This document shows, one piece after another, positions 7,835-16,015 of a stretch of DNA of 35,341 nt. A model generated the notes under the pieces. That model had not been told where the DNA came from. It ran no database searches and saw only the letters and a program-made list of their open reading frames with translations. Source of the stretch: Bradyrhizobium sp. GTDB taxonomy: Bacteria; Pseudomonadota; Alphaproteobacteria; Rhizobiales; Xanthobacteraceae. Both the position numbers and the translations under genes were made by a program. The stretch covers positions 1-35,341 of the forward strand of contig JAUXWH010000096.1 in assembly GCA_030681365.1 (NCBI GenBank), written 5' to 3'. Positions within the stretch are counted from its first letter, which is position 1, and each line of letters starts with the position of its first letter.

Positions 7835-8725
7835 TCACTTATACTCCCGCTCGTCCCACCACGGGAAATAGTCGGGCATGTCGGTCGACACCTTGTTCTT
7901 GAACTGTGCCGGGCGTTTTTCCAGGAACGACACCACGCCTTCCTTCACGTCCTCCGAGCGGCCGCGGGCGTAGATGCCGCGGCTGTCGACCTTGTGGGCT
8001 TCCATCGGATCGTCGGCGCCGAGCATGCGCCACATCATCTGGCGGATCAGCGCCACCGACACCGGAGCGGTTTTCGCCATGAATTCCTTTGCCAGCGCGC
8101 GCGCGGTCGGCAGCAATTCATCGGGCGCCACGACTTTCGACACCAGCCGGCCGGCAAGGGCTTCCTGCGCCGGGAACACGCGGCCGGAAAAACACCATTC
8201 CAGCGCCTGCTGGATGCCGACGAGGCGCGGCAGGAACCAGCTCGATGCCGCCTCGGGCACGATGCCGCGCTGGGAGAACACGAAGCCGATCCGGGCGTTT
8301 TCCGAGGCGATGCGGATATCCATCGGCAGCAGCATGGTGGCGCCGATGCCGACCGCCGGGCCGTTGATTGCCGCGATCACGGGCTTCAGGCACTTGAAGA
8401 TCCGCAAGGTGACCTGGCCGCCGCCGTCGCGCACCTGCGGATCGCTGTAATCGACCTTGCCGTCCGGCAATCGCTTCACCGGTCCGCGCCGCGCGTCGCG
8501 ATCGAAGGTGTCGGCGCCGGAGGAAAGATCCGCGCCGGCGCAGAACCCGCGCCCCGCGCCGGTGACGATGATGGCGCGTAAATTGTCGTCCTTGTCGGCC
8601 GCGTCGAACGCGGCGATCAATTCGGTCATCATGGTGCCGTTGAAGGCGTTGAGCTTGTCGGGCCGGTTCAGGGTGATGGTGAGGATCTGTTCGTCGATCT
8701 CGTATTTAATCGTCTCGTAAGACAT
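7835..8725 (-). CDS. enoyl-CoA hydratase/isomerase family protein (atypical active site)
   Basis: A 296-residue crotonase-fold protein. The oxyanion-hole segments GRGFCAGADLS (about residue 58) and NGPAVGIGATMLLPMD (about 121-136) are clear. Aligned by eye with classical enoyl-CoA hydratase, both catalytic Glu positions are changed: Thr130 at the first and Phe150 at the second. A Glu is instead present at 158 in GIVPEAASSWF, the position used by some enoyl-CoA isomerases. Isomerisation or another crotonase reaction is therefore more likely than simple hydration. GAGAGGAAACACCC gives a strong ribosome binding site. It is the last gene of the minus-strand block, separated from the amidase gene by a repeat. 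Confidence 0.88.
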   Translation of the reverse strand: MSYETIKYEIDEQILTITLNRPDKLNAFNGTMMTELIAAFDAADKDDNLRAIIVTGAGRGFCAGADLSSGADTFDRDARRGPVKRLPDGKVDYSDPQVRDGGGQVTLRIFKCLKPVIAAINGPAVGIGATMLLPMDIRIASENARIGFVFSQRGIVPEAASSWFLPRLVGIQQALEWCFSGRVFPAQEALAGRLVSKVVAPDELLPTARALAKEFMAKTAPVSVALIRQMMWRMLGADDPMEAHKVDSRGIYARGRSEDVKEGVVSFLEKRPAQFKNKVSTDMPDYFPWWDEREYK

Positions 8726-8762
8726 GGGTGTTTCCTCTCGGTTGTTCTTGTGATTTTCTTCT

Positions 8763-8837
8763 CGTCATTGCCGGGCTTGACCCGGCAATCCATCCTCTTG
8801 AAGAAGATGGATGCGCGGGTCAGGCCCGCGCATGACG
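8763..8837. repeat. dispersed palindromic repeat, CCCGGGCTTGACCCGG family
   Basis: It runs from CGTCATTGCCGGG to CCCGCGCATGACG, with an internal GCCGGGCTTGACCCGGC hairpin and CATCCTCTTGAAGAAGATG. Same family as 17108-17199 and 20286-20366. It lies between the crotonase and amidase genes, on the path of a possible common transcript. Confidence 0.85.
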
Positions 8838-8851
8838 ATCTGTGTGCCGTT

Positions 8852-10273
8852 TTACCTCTTCGGCGGTGACGGCCACGGTTTCTGCGGCCCGCGCAAGCCC
8901 TCGAAAGCCTTGGCCATGCCGAGCACGCCGATGTCATCGAAGCGGCGGCCGATGATCTGGACGCCGATTGGAAAGCCCTTTTTGTCGTAACCGCCATTGA
9001 TCGAGGCCGCCGGATTTTCCGACATGTTCCACGGCACGGTATAGGCGATGTGCTCGAACGGTCTTGCGGGATCGTTGAGCGGGGCGGCGAATTCGGCGGC
9101 GAAATTCACCACGGGGGACACAGGCGAAATCACATAATCGATCTCGCAGAACAGTTTCGCCGCCGCCGCCCGGATCGCCATGGTGGCATTGAAACCCCTG
9201 ATCACGTCGACGCCGCTCAGCCTGGCGCCGGCCTCCGCCCACTCGAGGATATAGGGCAGCGCCTTGGCGCGTTCAGCCGGCGTCAGCTTCGACAGATCGT
9301 CCCACATCCGGGCGCGCCAGAAATTGTCGAGCCCCTCGAGGATCTCGCGCGTCATCACCCCATCGACTTCGGTGACGACGGCGCCGGCGGATTCGAACGC
9401 CTTGGCGGCCTTCACGGCGACTTCGCGCACGTCCTTTTCCAGCGGCTGTCCGGCGCCGGCATCGAGCATCAGCCCGATGCGCAGCTTGCGCGGCGACTTT
9501 TCCAGCATCTTCCAGTTGATGTCGCTGGGCGGCAGGCTCATGCCGTCCCGGCGATCCGGCCGCGACAGCACGCTCATCATCAGCGCGGCGTCATCGACAA
9601 TACGCGTCATCGGTCCGGCGACGCGGCCGACATAGGGCGGGTCCACCGGTATCCGCCCCAGGCTCGGCTTCAGCGCGACGAGGCCGCACCAGCATGCCGG
9701 CAGCCGCACCGAGCCGCCGATATCGGTGCCGAGATGCAGCGGGCCGTACCCTGCCGCCGCGGCGGCGCCCGCGCCCGCGCTGGAGCCGCCGGGATTTTTG
9801 CCGAGGTCCCAGGGATTGCGGGTGAGGGGATGGAAGCTGGAAAGGCCCGACGACAGCATGCCGTAATCCGGCATGGTGGTTTTTGAAAAGATTACCGCGC
9901 CGGCTTCGCGCAGGCGCGCCGCGGGCGGCGCATCCCGGTCCGCCGGCACCTGCTTGACGCTGGCAGCGCCCAGAGGGATCGGCACGCCCTTGGTGGCGAT
10001 ATTGTCCTTGATGGTGACGGGCACGCCGTCGAGCAGGCCCATCGGCTCGCCCTTCTGCCAGCGCTCGGTCGATGCCCTGGCAACCGCCCGGGCGCCATCG
10101 GGATCGAACGCGTACAGCGCTTTGATGTGCGGCTCCCACGCCGCGACATGCGCCAGCACGTCCTCCAGCACTTCCGACGGCGAGAACTGGCCGGCCTTGA
10201 AGCCCTCGATCAGGTCGACGGCGGAAAGGTCGTGCAGCGGGGTGACCGACTCTTCGGCTGCCCGTTTATGCAT
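8852..10273 (-). CDS. amidase signature family protein
   Basis: A 473-residue amidase signature enzyme that hydrolyses carboxamide bonds. The Ser-cisSer-Lys triad is complete: Lys89 in VTIKDNI, the cis-Ser in NPGGSSAGAG (about 164-165) and nucleophile Ser188 in GTDIGGSVRLPA. Length and the closing GGYDKKGFPIGVQIIGRRFDD match the family. The ATG at 10273 overlaps the last 8 bp of the upstream M20D gene, so translation is probably coupled; a longer reading from 10387 would add 38 unrelated residues. Its place after two peptidase genes and downstream of a peptide-type transporter suggests it removes an amide from an imported product. Substrate unknown. Confidence 0.9.
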   Translation of the reverse strand: MHKRAAEESVTPLHDLSAVDLIEGFKAGQFSPSEVLEDVLAHVAAWEPHIKALYAFDPDGARAVARASTERWQKGEPMGLLDGVPVTIKDNIATKGVPIPLGAASVKQVPADRDAPPAARLREAGAVIFSKTTMPDYGMLSSGLSSFHPLTRNPWDLGKNPGGSSAGAGAAAAAGYGPLHLGTDIGGSVRLPACWCGLVALKPSLGRIPVDPPYVGRVAGPMTRIVDDAALMMSVLSRPDRRDGMSLPPSDINWKMLEKSPRKLRIGLMLDAGAGQPLEKDVREVAVKAAKAFESAGAVVTEVDGVMTREILEGLDNFWRARMWDDLSKLTPAERAKALPYILEWAEAGARLSGVDVIRGFNATMAIRAAAAKLFCEIDYVISPVSPVVNFAAEFAAPLNDPARPFEHIAYTVPWNMSENPAASINGGYDKKGFPIGVQIIGRRFDDIGVLGMAKAFEGLRGPQKPWPSPPKR

Positions 10274-11438
10274 GGGCGCCTGCCGGGAGACGGGCTTCGA
10301 TGATGCGCGCGAACATGCTGGCGCCGATCGGGAGGATCTTGTCGTCGAGGATGTAGCCGGGATTGTGCACCGGCACCGAGCCTTCATGGCCGACCCAGAA
10401 ATACGCGCCCGGCACCACCTGCATCATGTCGGCGAAATCCTCGCTGCCCATCTTCGGCTTCGTCCGGGTGATCACCTTGTCGGCGTCGACCACCGTGCGC
10501 GCGACCTCGGCGACCACGGCGGACTGCTCCTCCTCGTTGATCAGCACGCTGAAGCCGTCGCGGATATCGACCGAGATCTCGACCTGGAAGGAGGCGGCGA
10601 TGCCGGCGCAGAGCGCGCGCATCCGCTCGCGGATCAGCACGCGCACCTCGTCGGAAAACGCGCGGACGGTGCCGCACAGTTTCGCCTCGCCGGGGATCAC
10701 ATTATAGGCCGAGCCGGTGTGGATCTGGGTGATCGACAGCACCGCGGGCTCATGCGGATCGACGTTGCGGCTGACGATGGATTGCAGCGCCTGGCCGAGC
10801 GTCATCGCGACGATGACGGGATCCTTGGAAAGGTGAGGCATCGCGCCATGCGCGCCGTAGCCGTTGATGACGATATCGAAGAAGTCGGCGCCGGCCATCG
10901 CCGGTCCCGGCAGGATCGCGATCTCGCCATGGTTGAGGTCGGGCGCATTGTGCAGTCCGTAGATCTCGTCGCAGGGGAATTTCTCGAACAGCCCGTCCTT
11001 GATCATGGCGCGCGCGCCGCCGAGGCCTTCCTCGGCCGGCTGGAAGATGAAATGCACGGTGCCGTCGAAATTCCGGGTTTCCGCGAGATAGCGCGCGGTG
11101 CCGAGCAGCATGGTGGTGTGGCCGTCATGGCCGCAGCCATGGAAGCGGCCGGGAATGGTGGAGCGCCAGCGCAGGTTGGTATTCTCCTCCATCGGCAGCG
11201 CGTCCATGTCGGCGCGCAGCCCGATGCGCTTGGCGCCCGAGCCCTTGCCCTTGAGCACGCCGACCACGCCGGTGCCGCCGAGGCCGCGATGCACCTCGAT
11301 GCCCCATTGCGTCAATTTGTCGGCGACGATGCCGGAGGTGCGGACCTCCTCGAAACCGATCTCGGGATGCGCATGCAGGTCGCGGCGGATCGCGGTGAGT
11401 TCGTCGGCAAAGCCTTCGATGCGTTCGATGTTGGGCAT
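10266..11438 (-). CDS. M20D amidohydrolase (hippurate hydrolase-like)
   Basis: A 390-residue zinc amidohydrolase of the M20D group, which cleaves N-acyl amino acids such as hippurate and related amides. Metal ligands are visible: Cys102 and His104 in FHGCGHDGH, Glu136/Glu137 in PAEEG, and a His in YGLHNAPD. The C-terminal KPKMGSEDFADMMQ carries the conserved SEDF. The ATG at 11438 precedes MPNIERIEGFADEL; upstream in-frame sequence belongs antisense-like to the previous gene and is not conserved. It begins 5 bp after the MlrC-like gene and overlaps the amidase gene by 8 bp, so three hydrolases form one tight operon. Confidence 0.9.
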   Translation of the reverse strand: MPNIERIEGFADELTAIRRDLHAHPEIGFEEVRTSGIVADKLTQWGIEVHRGLGGTGVVGVLKGKGSGAKRIGLRADMDALPMEENTNLRWRSTIPGRFHGCGHDGHTTMLLGTARYLAETRNFDGTVHFIFQPAEEGLGGARAMIKDGLFEKFPCDEIYGLHNAPDLNHGEIAILPGPAMAGADFFDIVINGYGAHGAMPHLSKDPVIVAMTLGQALQSIVSRNVDPHEPAVLSITQIHTGSAYNVIPGEAKLCGTVRAFSDEVRVLIRERMRALCAGIAASFQVEISVDIRDGFSVLINEEEQSAVVAEVARTVVDADKVITRTKPKMGSEDFADMMQVVPGAYFWVGHEGSVPVHNPGYILDDKILPIGASMFARIIEARLPAGAHA

Positions 11439-11443
11439 GGTTC

Positions 11444-12970
11444 TTATCCGGTTGCAGAAGACGTTGAGCGTGACGGGGCGAAAGCGGGGCCGTTCGGCTT
11501 GAGGCGGATGCCGGCGCGCAGCCGCGTCCAGGGCAGGGCGGCGGTGTCGGCCGGCATCGCGCCGGGCGCGGCGCAGATCAGAAGCTTTTCGGCGATCGGT
11601 TCGAAATCGGCGCGGAAATGCACCGAACTCTTGTTGACCAGGATCGCCTGCTCGGTCGGCTCGATCCCGACATCGCGGTACATCGCCTGGTCCGCGAGCT
11701 GCGCCTTGTGCGAGGAAACGACGACCCTGACGCCGCCGATGCGAAGGCACGCCGATGGACCCATGTCCATGTCGCGGCCGCCGTAATAGGGGCCGGGGGC
11801 GACGAATTTCCCGTCGGACAGCCGTTCGACGACAAAGGTTTCCTGGTATGGCGCATCGCCCGGAATGCCCGACTTGCCGCCGAGCGCCAGCGTGACGGTG
11901 GCGCCGACGCCCGCTGCATGCGCTGTTTGCGCCGACGCGGGATCGTAGATCACGCCGGTGGCGGCGCGCTGGGCATTGTTGCGCACCAGCGCGCGCAGCA
12001 TGCCCGTGGTGTCGGAATCGCCGCCGGCGCCGGGATTGTCCTGGGTGTCGGCGATGATGACAGGCCTGCTCGCGGTCTTCGCCAGCTCCATCGCATGCAG
12101 CACGCCTTCGTCGGGCGTAAAGATGCGGCCGTCGAAATCATTCTCGTGACCGACAATGACGCGTGCAATGGTATCGGCCGCGGCGTCGGCATCGGCCTGC
12201 GTCCTGCCATAGGCGAACACGCTCGGCCCGCAATGGGCAAAATCCGCTGCCGGAAAGCCCGGCGCAAAGGACAGCGTCGGCACTGCATCGTCCTGCAGCG
12301 CCGCCAGCTTCTCGTAAATGCCTTTGGTCGGCTGGTCGTTGGTGCACTGCCAGCTGATCGGAATCAGGAACGGCAATTGCCGGAACGCTTTTGCGAATTT
12401 TTGTCCCGATTGCAGCAGCAGCGCCAGATGTTCCGCGGCGGCGCGGCCGGTGTCGGCCATGTCGACATGGGGATAGGTGCGGTAGGCTATGAGTGCATCT
12501 GCGTACTCAACCATTTCCGGCGTCACATTGGCGTGCAGATCGAGGCTGGCCACCAGCGGCACGTCCTTGCCGATCAGCCGGCGCACGCGGGCGAGAATTT
12601 CGCCTTCGCCGTCGTCCAGATGCTCCGACACCATGGCGCCGTGCAGGTCGAGATAGACGGCGTCGAGCGGACCCGCGGCGGCAATGCCGTCGACCATCAT
12701 CTTGACGACGCGTTCATAGGCATCCTCGGTGACATGCGCCGAGGGGCTGGCGCCGCAGGCGACGGTGGGAACCAGCTCCCAGCCGCGGGCTTCCGCCGCG
12801 CCGACGAAACCGGCCAGCCCGACATTGATGTTGCGCATGGTCTTGAGAATATCGCCGCCATGCGCCATCGACGGCCAGCCGCCGCCATGGACGAAATCGG
12901 CATAGGTCGCCTTGGTCGGCGCGAAGGTATTGGTCTCGTGCAGGAAGCCGCCGACGGCGATACGGGTCAT
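11444..12970 (-). CDS. M81 family metallopeptidase (MlrC-like)
   Basis: A 508-residue protein of the M81/microcystinase C family. The start RIAVGGFLHETNTFAPT is diagnostic, with zinc and active-site segments LDLHGAM, SLDLHANVTPEM and DTQDNPGAGGDSDTT following in family order, and RIGGVRVVVSSHKAQ near the C-terminus. MlrC in Sphingomonas finishes breakdown of linearised microcystin; most homologues lie in other peptide-degradation contexts and their substrates are unknown. The ATG at 12970 is the only sensible start. It leads the hydrolase operon (M81, M20D, amidase) and is separated from the transporter ATPase gene by about 270 bp of repeats. Confidence 0.9.
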   Translation of the reverse strand: MTRIAVGGFLHETNTFAPTKATYADFVHGGGWPSMAHGGDILKTMRNINVGLAGFVGAAEARGWELVPTVACGASPSAHVTEDAYERVVKMMVDGIAAAGPLDAVYLDLHGAMVSEHLDDGEGEILARVRRLIGKDVPLVASLDLHANVTPEMVEYADALIAYRTYPHVDMADTGRAAAEHLALLLQSGQKFAKAFRQLPFLIPISWQCTNDQPTKGIYEKLAALQDDAVPTLSFAPGFPAADFAHCGPSVFAYGRTQADADAAADTIARVIVGHENDFDGRIFTPDEGVLHAMELAKTASRPVIIADTQDNPGAGGDSDTTGMLRALVRNNAQRAATGVIYDPASAQTAHAAGVGATVTLALGGKSGIPGDAPYQETFVVERLSDGKFVAPGPYYGGRDMDMGPSACLRIGGVRVVVSSHKAQLADQAMYRDVGIEPTEQAILVNKSSVHFRADFEPIAEKLLICAAPGAMPADTAALPWTRLRAGIRLKPNGPAFAPSRSTSSATG

Positions 12971-13010
12971 TAATTCGGTCTCGATCTGATTTGTGGCGCG
13001 ACGTTAGACT

Positions 13011-13075
13011 CGTCATTGCGACAAGCGCAAGCGACGAAGCAATCCGCTCCCGCATGGCTTCCCTGTCATTGCGAG
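13011..13075. repeat. partial/degraded dispersed repeat, CATTGCGA family
   Basis: CGTCATTGCGACAAGCGCAA and GCGACGAAGCAATCC match the left arm of the CATTGCGAGGAGCG family, then the sequence diverges; a second GTCATTGCGAG follows at about 13065. The copy looks truncated, 55 bp from a full copy. Confidence 0.65.
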
Positions 13076-13130
13076 TGAAGTCGGTCCGGTGTTCGAGCAG
13101 GCAGTGGATTACGTGGCCGGCCAGTGACCT

Positions 13131-13228
13131 CTCCACGTCATTGCGAGGAGCCCTTGCGACGAAGCAATCCAACTTTCTGCCTGTTGTACGAAAGCCGGAT
13201 TGCTTCGCTGCGCTCGCAAGACGTGGAG
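13131..13228. repeat. dispersed palindromic repeat, CATTGCGAGGAGCC family
   Basis: CTCCACGTCATTGCGAG at the left pairs with CTCGCAAGACGTGGAG at the right apart from two missing bases, and inner GAAGCAATCC pairs with GGATTGCTTC. It lies just downstream of the ATPase gene's stop codon and could stabilise or end that transcript. Confidence 0.85.
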
Positions 13229-13237
13229 GGAGCGGAG

Positions 13238-14893
13238 TTACGCCCCCGCCACCGCGCCCTCCGCCACCGGGCGGAAATTCGCAAAGTCCCAGTCCCGCCC
13301 CGGAGCGGCTTCCAGCAATTGCCTGGTATAGGCCTGCTGCGGATGGGTCAGGACCTGTGCCGCCGGGCCTTGTTCGACGATGCGGCCATGCTGCATCACG
13401 GCGACGTCGTCGCAGATCTGCGCCGCGACGCGCAGATCGTGGGTGATGAACAGAAGCGCGATGCCCAGCCTGCTCTGGATCTCGTCGAGCAGTTCCAGCA
13501 CCTGTGCCTGCACCGAGACGTCGAGCGCGGAAACCGCTTCGTCCGCCACCAGCACGTCGGGGTCGAGCGCCAGCGCGCGCGCGATCGCGATGCGCTGGCG
13601 CTGGCCGCCGGAGAACTGGTGCGGATAGCGCGAGATCGCGTCGGCCGGCAGGTCGACCAGCTCCAGCAGATCGCGCGCCTTGGCCAGCGCCTCCGCATGC
13701 GGCATGCCGTAATTGATCGGGCCCTCGGCGATGGTCTCGCCGACCGTGATGCGCGGATTGAGCGAACGATAGGGATCCTGGAAGATGATCTGGATGCGCT
13801 TCCTGTGTGGCTGCAGCAGCCGCCGCGACAGTTCGGAGATTTCGCGGCCCGCCAGCCGAATGCCGCCGGACGTCGGATCGATCAGCCGCACGATGCAGCG
13901 CGCCACGGTGGATTTGCCGGAGCCGCTTTCGCCGACGATGCCCAGCGTGCGACCCTTGCGCAAAGTGAGGGTGACGTCCTTCGCTGCCGCCACTTCGCGC
14001 ACGGCGCCGAAGAAGGAGCGCTCGCGATAGACCTTGCCGAGTTCGTTGGCCTCCAGCACGACCGGTTCGGTCGAGTCCGCGCGCGGCGCGCGCGGGATCA
14101 GGCTCGGCACCGCTGATAGCAGGTTGCGGGTGTATTCCATGGTGGGCGTGCGCAGGATGGTTTGCAGCGGTCCGGTCTCGACCAGCTTGCCGTGGCGCAT
14201 CACCGCGACGCGGTCGGCGATCTCGGCGACCACGCCCATGTCATGGGTGATGAACAGCACCGCGGTACCGTGATCCCTCTGCAGATCGCGGATCAGGGTC
14301 AGGATCTGCTTCTGCGTGGTGACGTCGAGCGCGGTGGTCGGCTCGTCCGCGATCAAAAGCTTCGGTTCCAGCACCAGCGCCATTGCGATCATGATGCGCT
14401 GGCGCTGGCCGCCGGACAGCCGGTGCGGGTAGGAGGCGAAGATGCGCGCGACTTCGGGCAGCCGGACCTGCTCCATCATGTCGAGGATGCGCTTCTTGCG
14501 CGCGCGGACGTCGAGATCGGTGTGGGCGCGCAGCACCTCGTCGATCTGGCGGCCGACCGGCACCACCGGATTGAGCGCCGTCATCGGCTCCTGGAAGATC
14601 ATCGCCATGGTGGTGGCGCGCAATTGCCGCAGCCGTCGGTCGCTGGCGGTGAGGATGTCCTCGCCGACCAGTTTGACAGTCCCCCCGGACGGGACCAGCG
14701 AGCCCTTCTGCAGCAGCCCCATCACCGTCAGTGACGTCACGGACTTGCCCGAGCCGCTTTCGCCGACCAGGCACAGCGTCTCGCCTTCGCGCACCTGCAG
14801 CGAGACGCCGTCGATCACGCGCTGGTTGGCGGGATTCTTGCCGAGGCCGACCACGAGATTGTCGATATCGAGGACGATGTTTTTGTCGTTCAT
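13238..14893 (-). CDS. peptide/nickel-type ABC transporter, double ATP-binding protein
   Basis: A 551-residue fusion of two ATPase domains equivalent to DppD and DppF (also seen in GsiA-like proteins), energising import through the two permeases encoded upstream. Domain one has Walker A GESGSGKS (44-51), signature LSGGQ (159-163) and Walker B LLIADEP (179-185). Domain two repeats GIVGESGSGKS, FSGGQ and VLVADE. Both have the H-loop TITHD-type segment (LFITHD). The oligopeptide-type linker motif after each domain (EYTRNLLSAVPS and AYTRQLLEAAPG) is typical of peptide transporters. Two dispersed repeats separate it from the permease gene, so expression may be uneven across the operon. Confidence 0.93.
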   Translation of the reverse strand: MNDKNIVLDIDNLVVGLGKNPANQRVIDGVSLQVREGETLCLVGESGSGKSVTSLTVMGLLQKGSLVPSGGTVKLVGEDILTASDRRLRQLRATTMAMIFQEPMTALNPVVPVGRQIDEVLRAHTDLDVRARKKRILDMMEQVRLPEVARIFASYPHRLSGGQRQRIMIAMALVLEPKLLIADEPTTALDVTTQKQILTLIRDLQRDHGTAVLFITHDMGVVAEIADRVAVMRHGKLVETGPLQTILRTPTMEYTRNLLSAVPSLIPRAPRADSTEPVVLEANELGKVYRERSFFGAVREVAAAKDVTLTLRKGRTLGIVGESGSGKSTVARCIVRLIDPTSGGIRLAGREISELSRRLLQPHRKRIQIIFQDPYRSLNPRITVGETIAEGPINYGMPHAEALAKARDLLELVDLPADAISRYPHQFSGGQRQRIAIARALALDPDVLVADEAVSALDVSVQAQVLELLDEIQSRLGIALLFITHDLRVAAQICDDVAVMQHGRIVEQGPAAQVLTHPQQAYTRQLLEAAPGRDWDFANFRPVAEGAVAGA

Positions 14894-14912
14894 GTCACCA
14901 CTGTCCCATCAG

Positions 14913-14998
14913 TGTCATTGCGAGGAGCGCTTGCGACGAAGCAATCCATTCTTTCTTTCCGCTGCGCCATGGATTGCTTCGCTTTGCTCGCAATGACG
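14913..14998. repeat. dispersed palindromic repeat, CATTGCGAGGAGCG family
   Basis: TGTCATTGCGAGGAGCG to GCTCGCAATGACG, with inner GAAGCAATCCAT complementary to ATGGATTGCTTC. It sits between the permease and ATPase genes, directly beside a copy of another family. Confidence 0.88.
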
Positions 14999-15023
14999 TT
15001 GAGAGGCCATCGCGCTTCGCTCC

Positions 15024-15105
15024 CGTCATTCCGGGATGGTCCGAAGGATCAGACCCGGAATCTCGAGATCCCGGGTTCGCGTCTTCGACGCGCCCCGGGA
15101 TGACG
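15024..15105. repeat. dispersed palindromic repeat, CCCGGAAT family
   Basis: CGTCATTCCGGGATGG to CCCCGGGATGACG, with central GAATCTCGAGATCCCGG. Same family as 3141-3246. The two elements at 14913 and 15024 are 25 bp apart and fill most of the space between the ATPase and permease genes. Confidence 0.85.
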
Positions 15106-15124
15106 TCGTTGCCTTGCAACGACG

Positions 15125-16015
15125 TCACTTGCCGCCCTCCCGCTGCTTCATGCGCGGATCGAGCGCGTCGCGCGCGGCGTCGCCGATCAGGTTGACGCTG
15201 AGGATGGCGATCGAGAGCATCAGGCCCGGCCAGAAGATCAGCGACGGCTTGATCTGAAAATAGGCGCGGCCCTCGGCCATGATGTTGCCCCAGGTCGGCG
15301 TCTCCGGGCTGATGCCGGCGCCGAGGAACGACAGGATCGCTTCGGTCAGGATCGCGGAAGCGGCCACATAGGTGCCTTGCACGATCAGCGGCGCCACCGT
15401 GTTGGGCATCAGATGCCGCCACATGATCTTGGGCAGGCTGGAGCCGACCGAAATCGCCGCCTCGACATACGGCTCCTCGCGCGCCGACAGCACGACCGAG
15501 CGGACCAGCCGCGCCACCCGCGGGATTTCCGGAATGGTGATGGCGATCAGCACCGTCATCAGGCTGGCGCCCGACAGCGACACCACGGCAATTGCGAGCA
15601 GGATGCTCGGGATCGCCATCAAGCCGTCCATTACCCGCATCATCACGGCATCGACCCACTTGAAGAAGCCGGAGACGAGGCCGATGACGAGGCCGATGCC
15701 GATCGAGAACACGGCGGCGCCGAGTCCGATCAGCAGCGAAATACGCCCGCCATAGAGAATCCGTGACAGCACGTCGCGGCCATAGGCGTCGGTGCCGAGC
15801 AAGAATTCGGCGCTCGCGGGTTTGAGGCGCTGCGCCGGCGCCAGCAGCTGCGGGTCGTGCGACGACAGCAGTGGCGCGAAAATAGCCGACAGGATGACCA
15901 ATGCGAGGCAGACGCTCGCTACCGCAATGATCGGCGTCGCCGTCAGAAATCCGAGCCCCGGCCGGAACGGCGTGGTGATCGGAATTGACGGCTCGGGAAG
16001 GGTTTCGATCGCCAT
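15125..16015 (-). CDS. peptide-type ABC transporter permease (DppC-like)
   Basis: A 296-residue inner-membrane permease of the DppC/OppC type with about six membrane segments. The EAA-loop that contacts the ATPase is EAAISVGSSLPKIMWRHLMP; the N-terminal GTDAYGRDVLSRILYGGRIS and C-terminal SLIFWPGLMLSIAILSVNLI are standard for the subfamily. Its ATG overlaps the stop codon of the DppB-like gene by one base (ATGA), so the two permeases are translationally coupled and should form a heterodimer. The ATPase gene follows beyond two repeats. Confidence 0.93.
   Translation of the reverse strand: MAIETLPEPSIPITTPFRPGLGFLTATPIIAVASVCLALVILSAIFAPLLSSHDPQLLAPAQRLKPASAEFLLGTDAYGRDVLSRILYGGRISLLIGLGAAVFSIGIGLVIGLVSGFFKWVDAVMMRVMDGLMAIPSILLAIAVVSLSGASLMTVLIAITIPEIPRVARLVRSVVLSAREEPYVEAAISVGSSLPKIMWRHLMPNTVAPLIVQGTYVAASAILTEAILSFLGAGISPETPTWGNIMAEGRAYFQIKPSLIFWPGLMLSIAILSVNLIGDAARDALDPRMKQREGGK

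Noticed and set aside
9873..11786. 637-codon plus-strand frame
   Set aside because: It runs antisense to the amidase and M20D genes, both with full catalytic motifs, and has no domain of its own.
11618..12973. 451-codon plus-strand frame
   Set aside because: Antisense shadow of the M81 peptidase gene.
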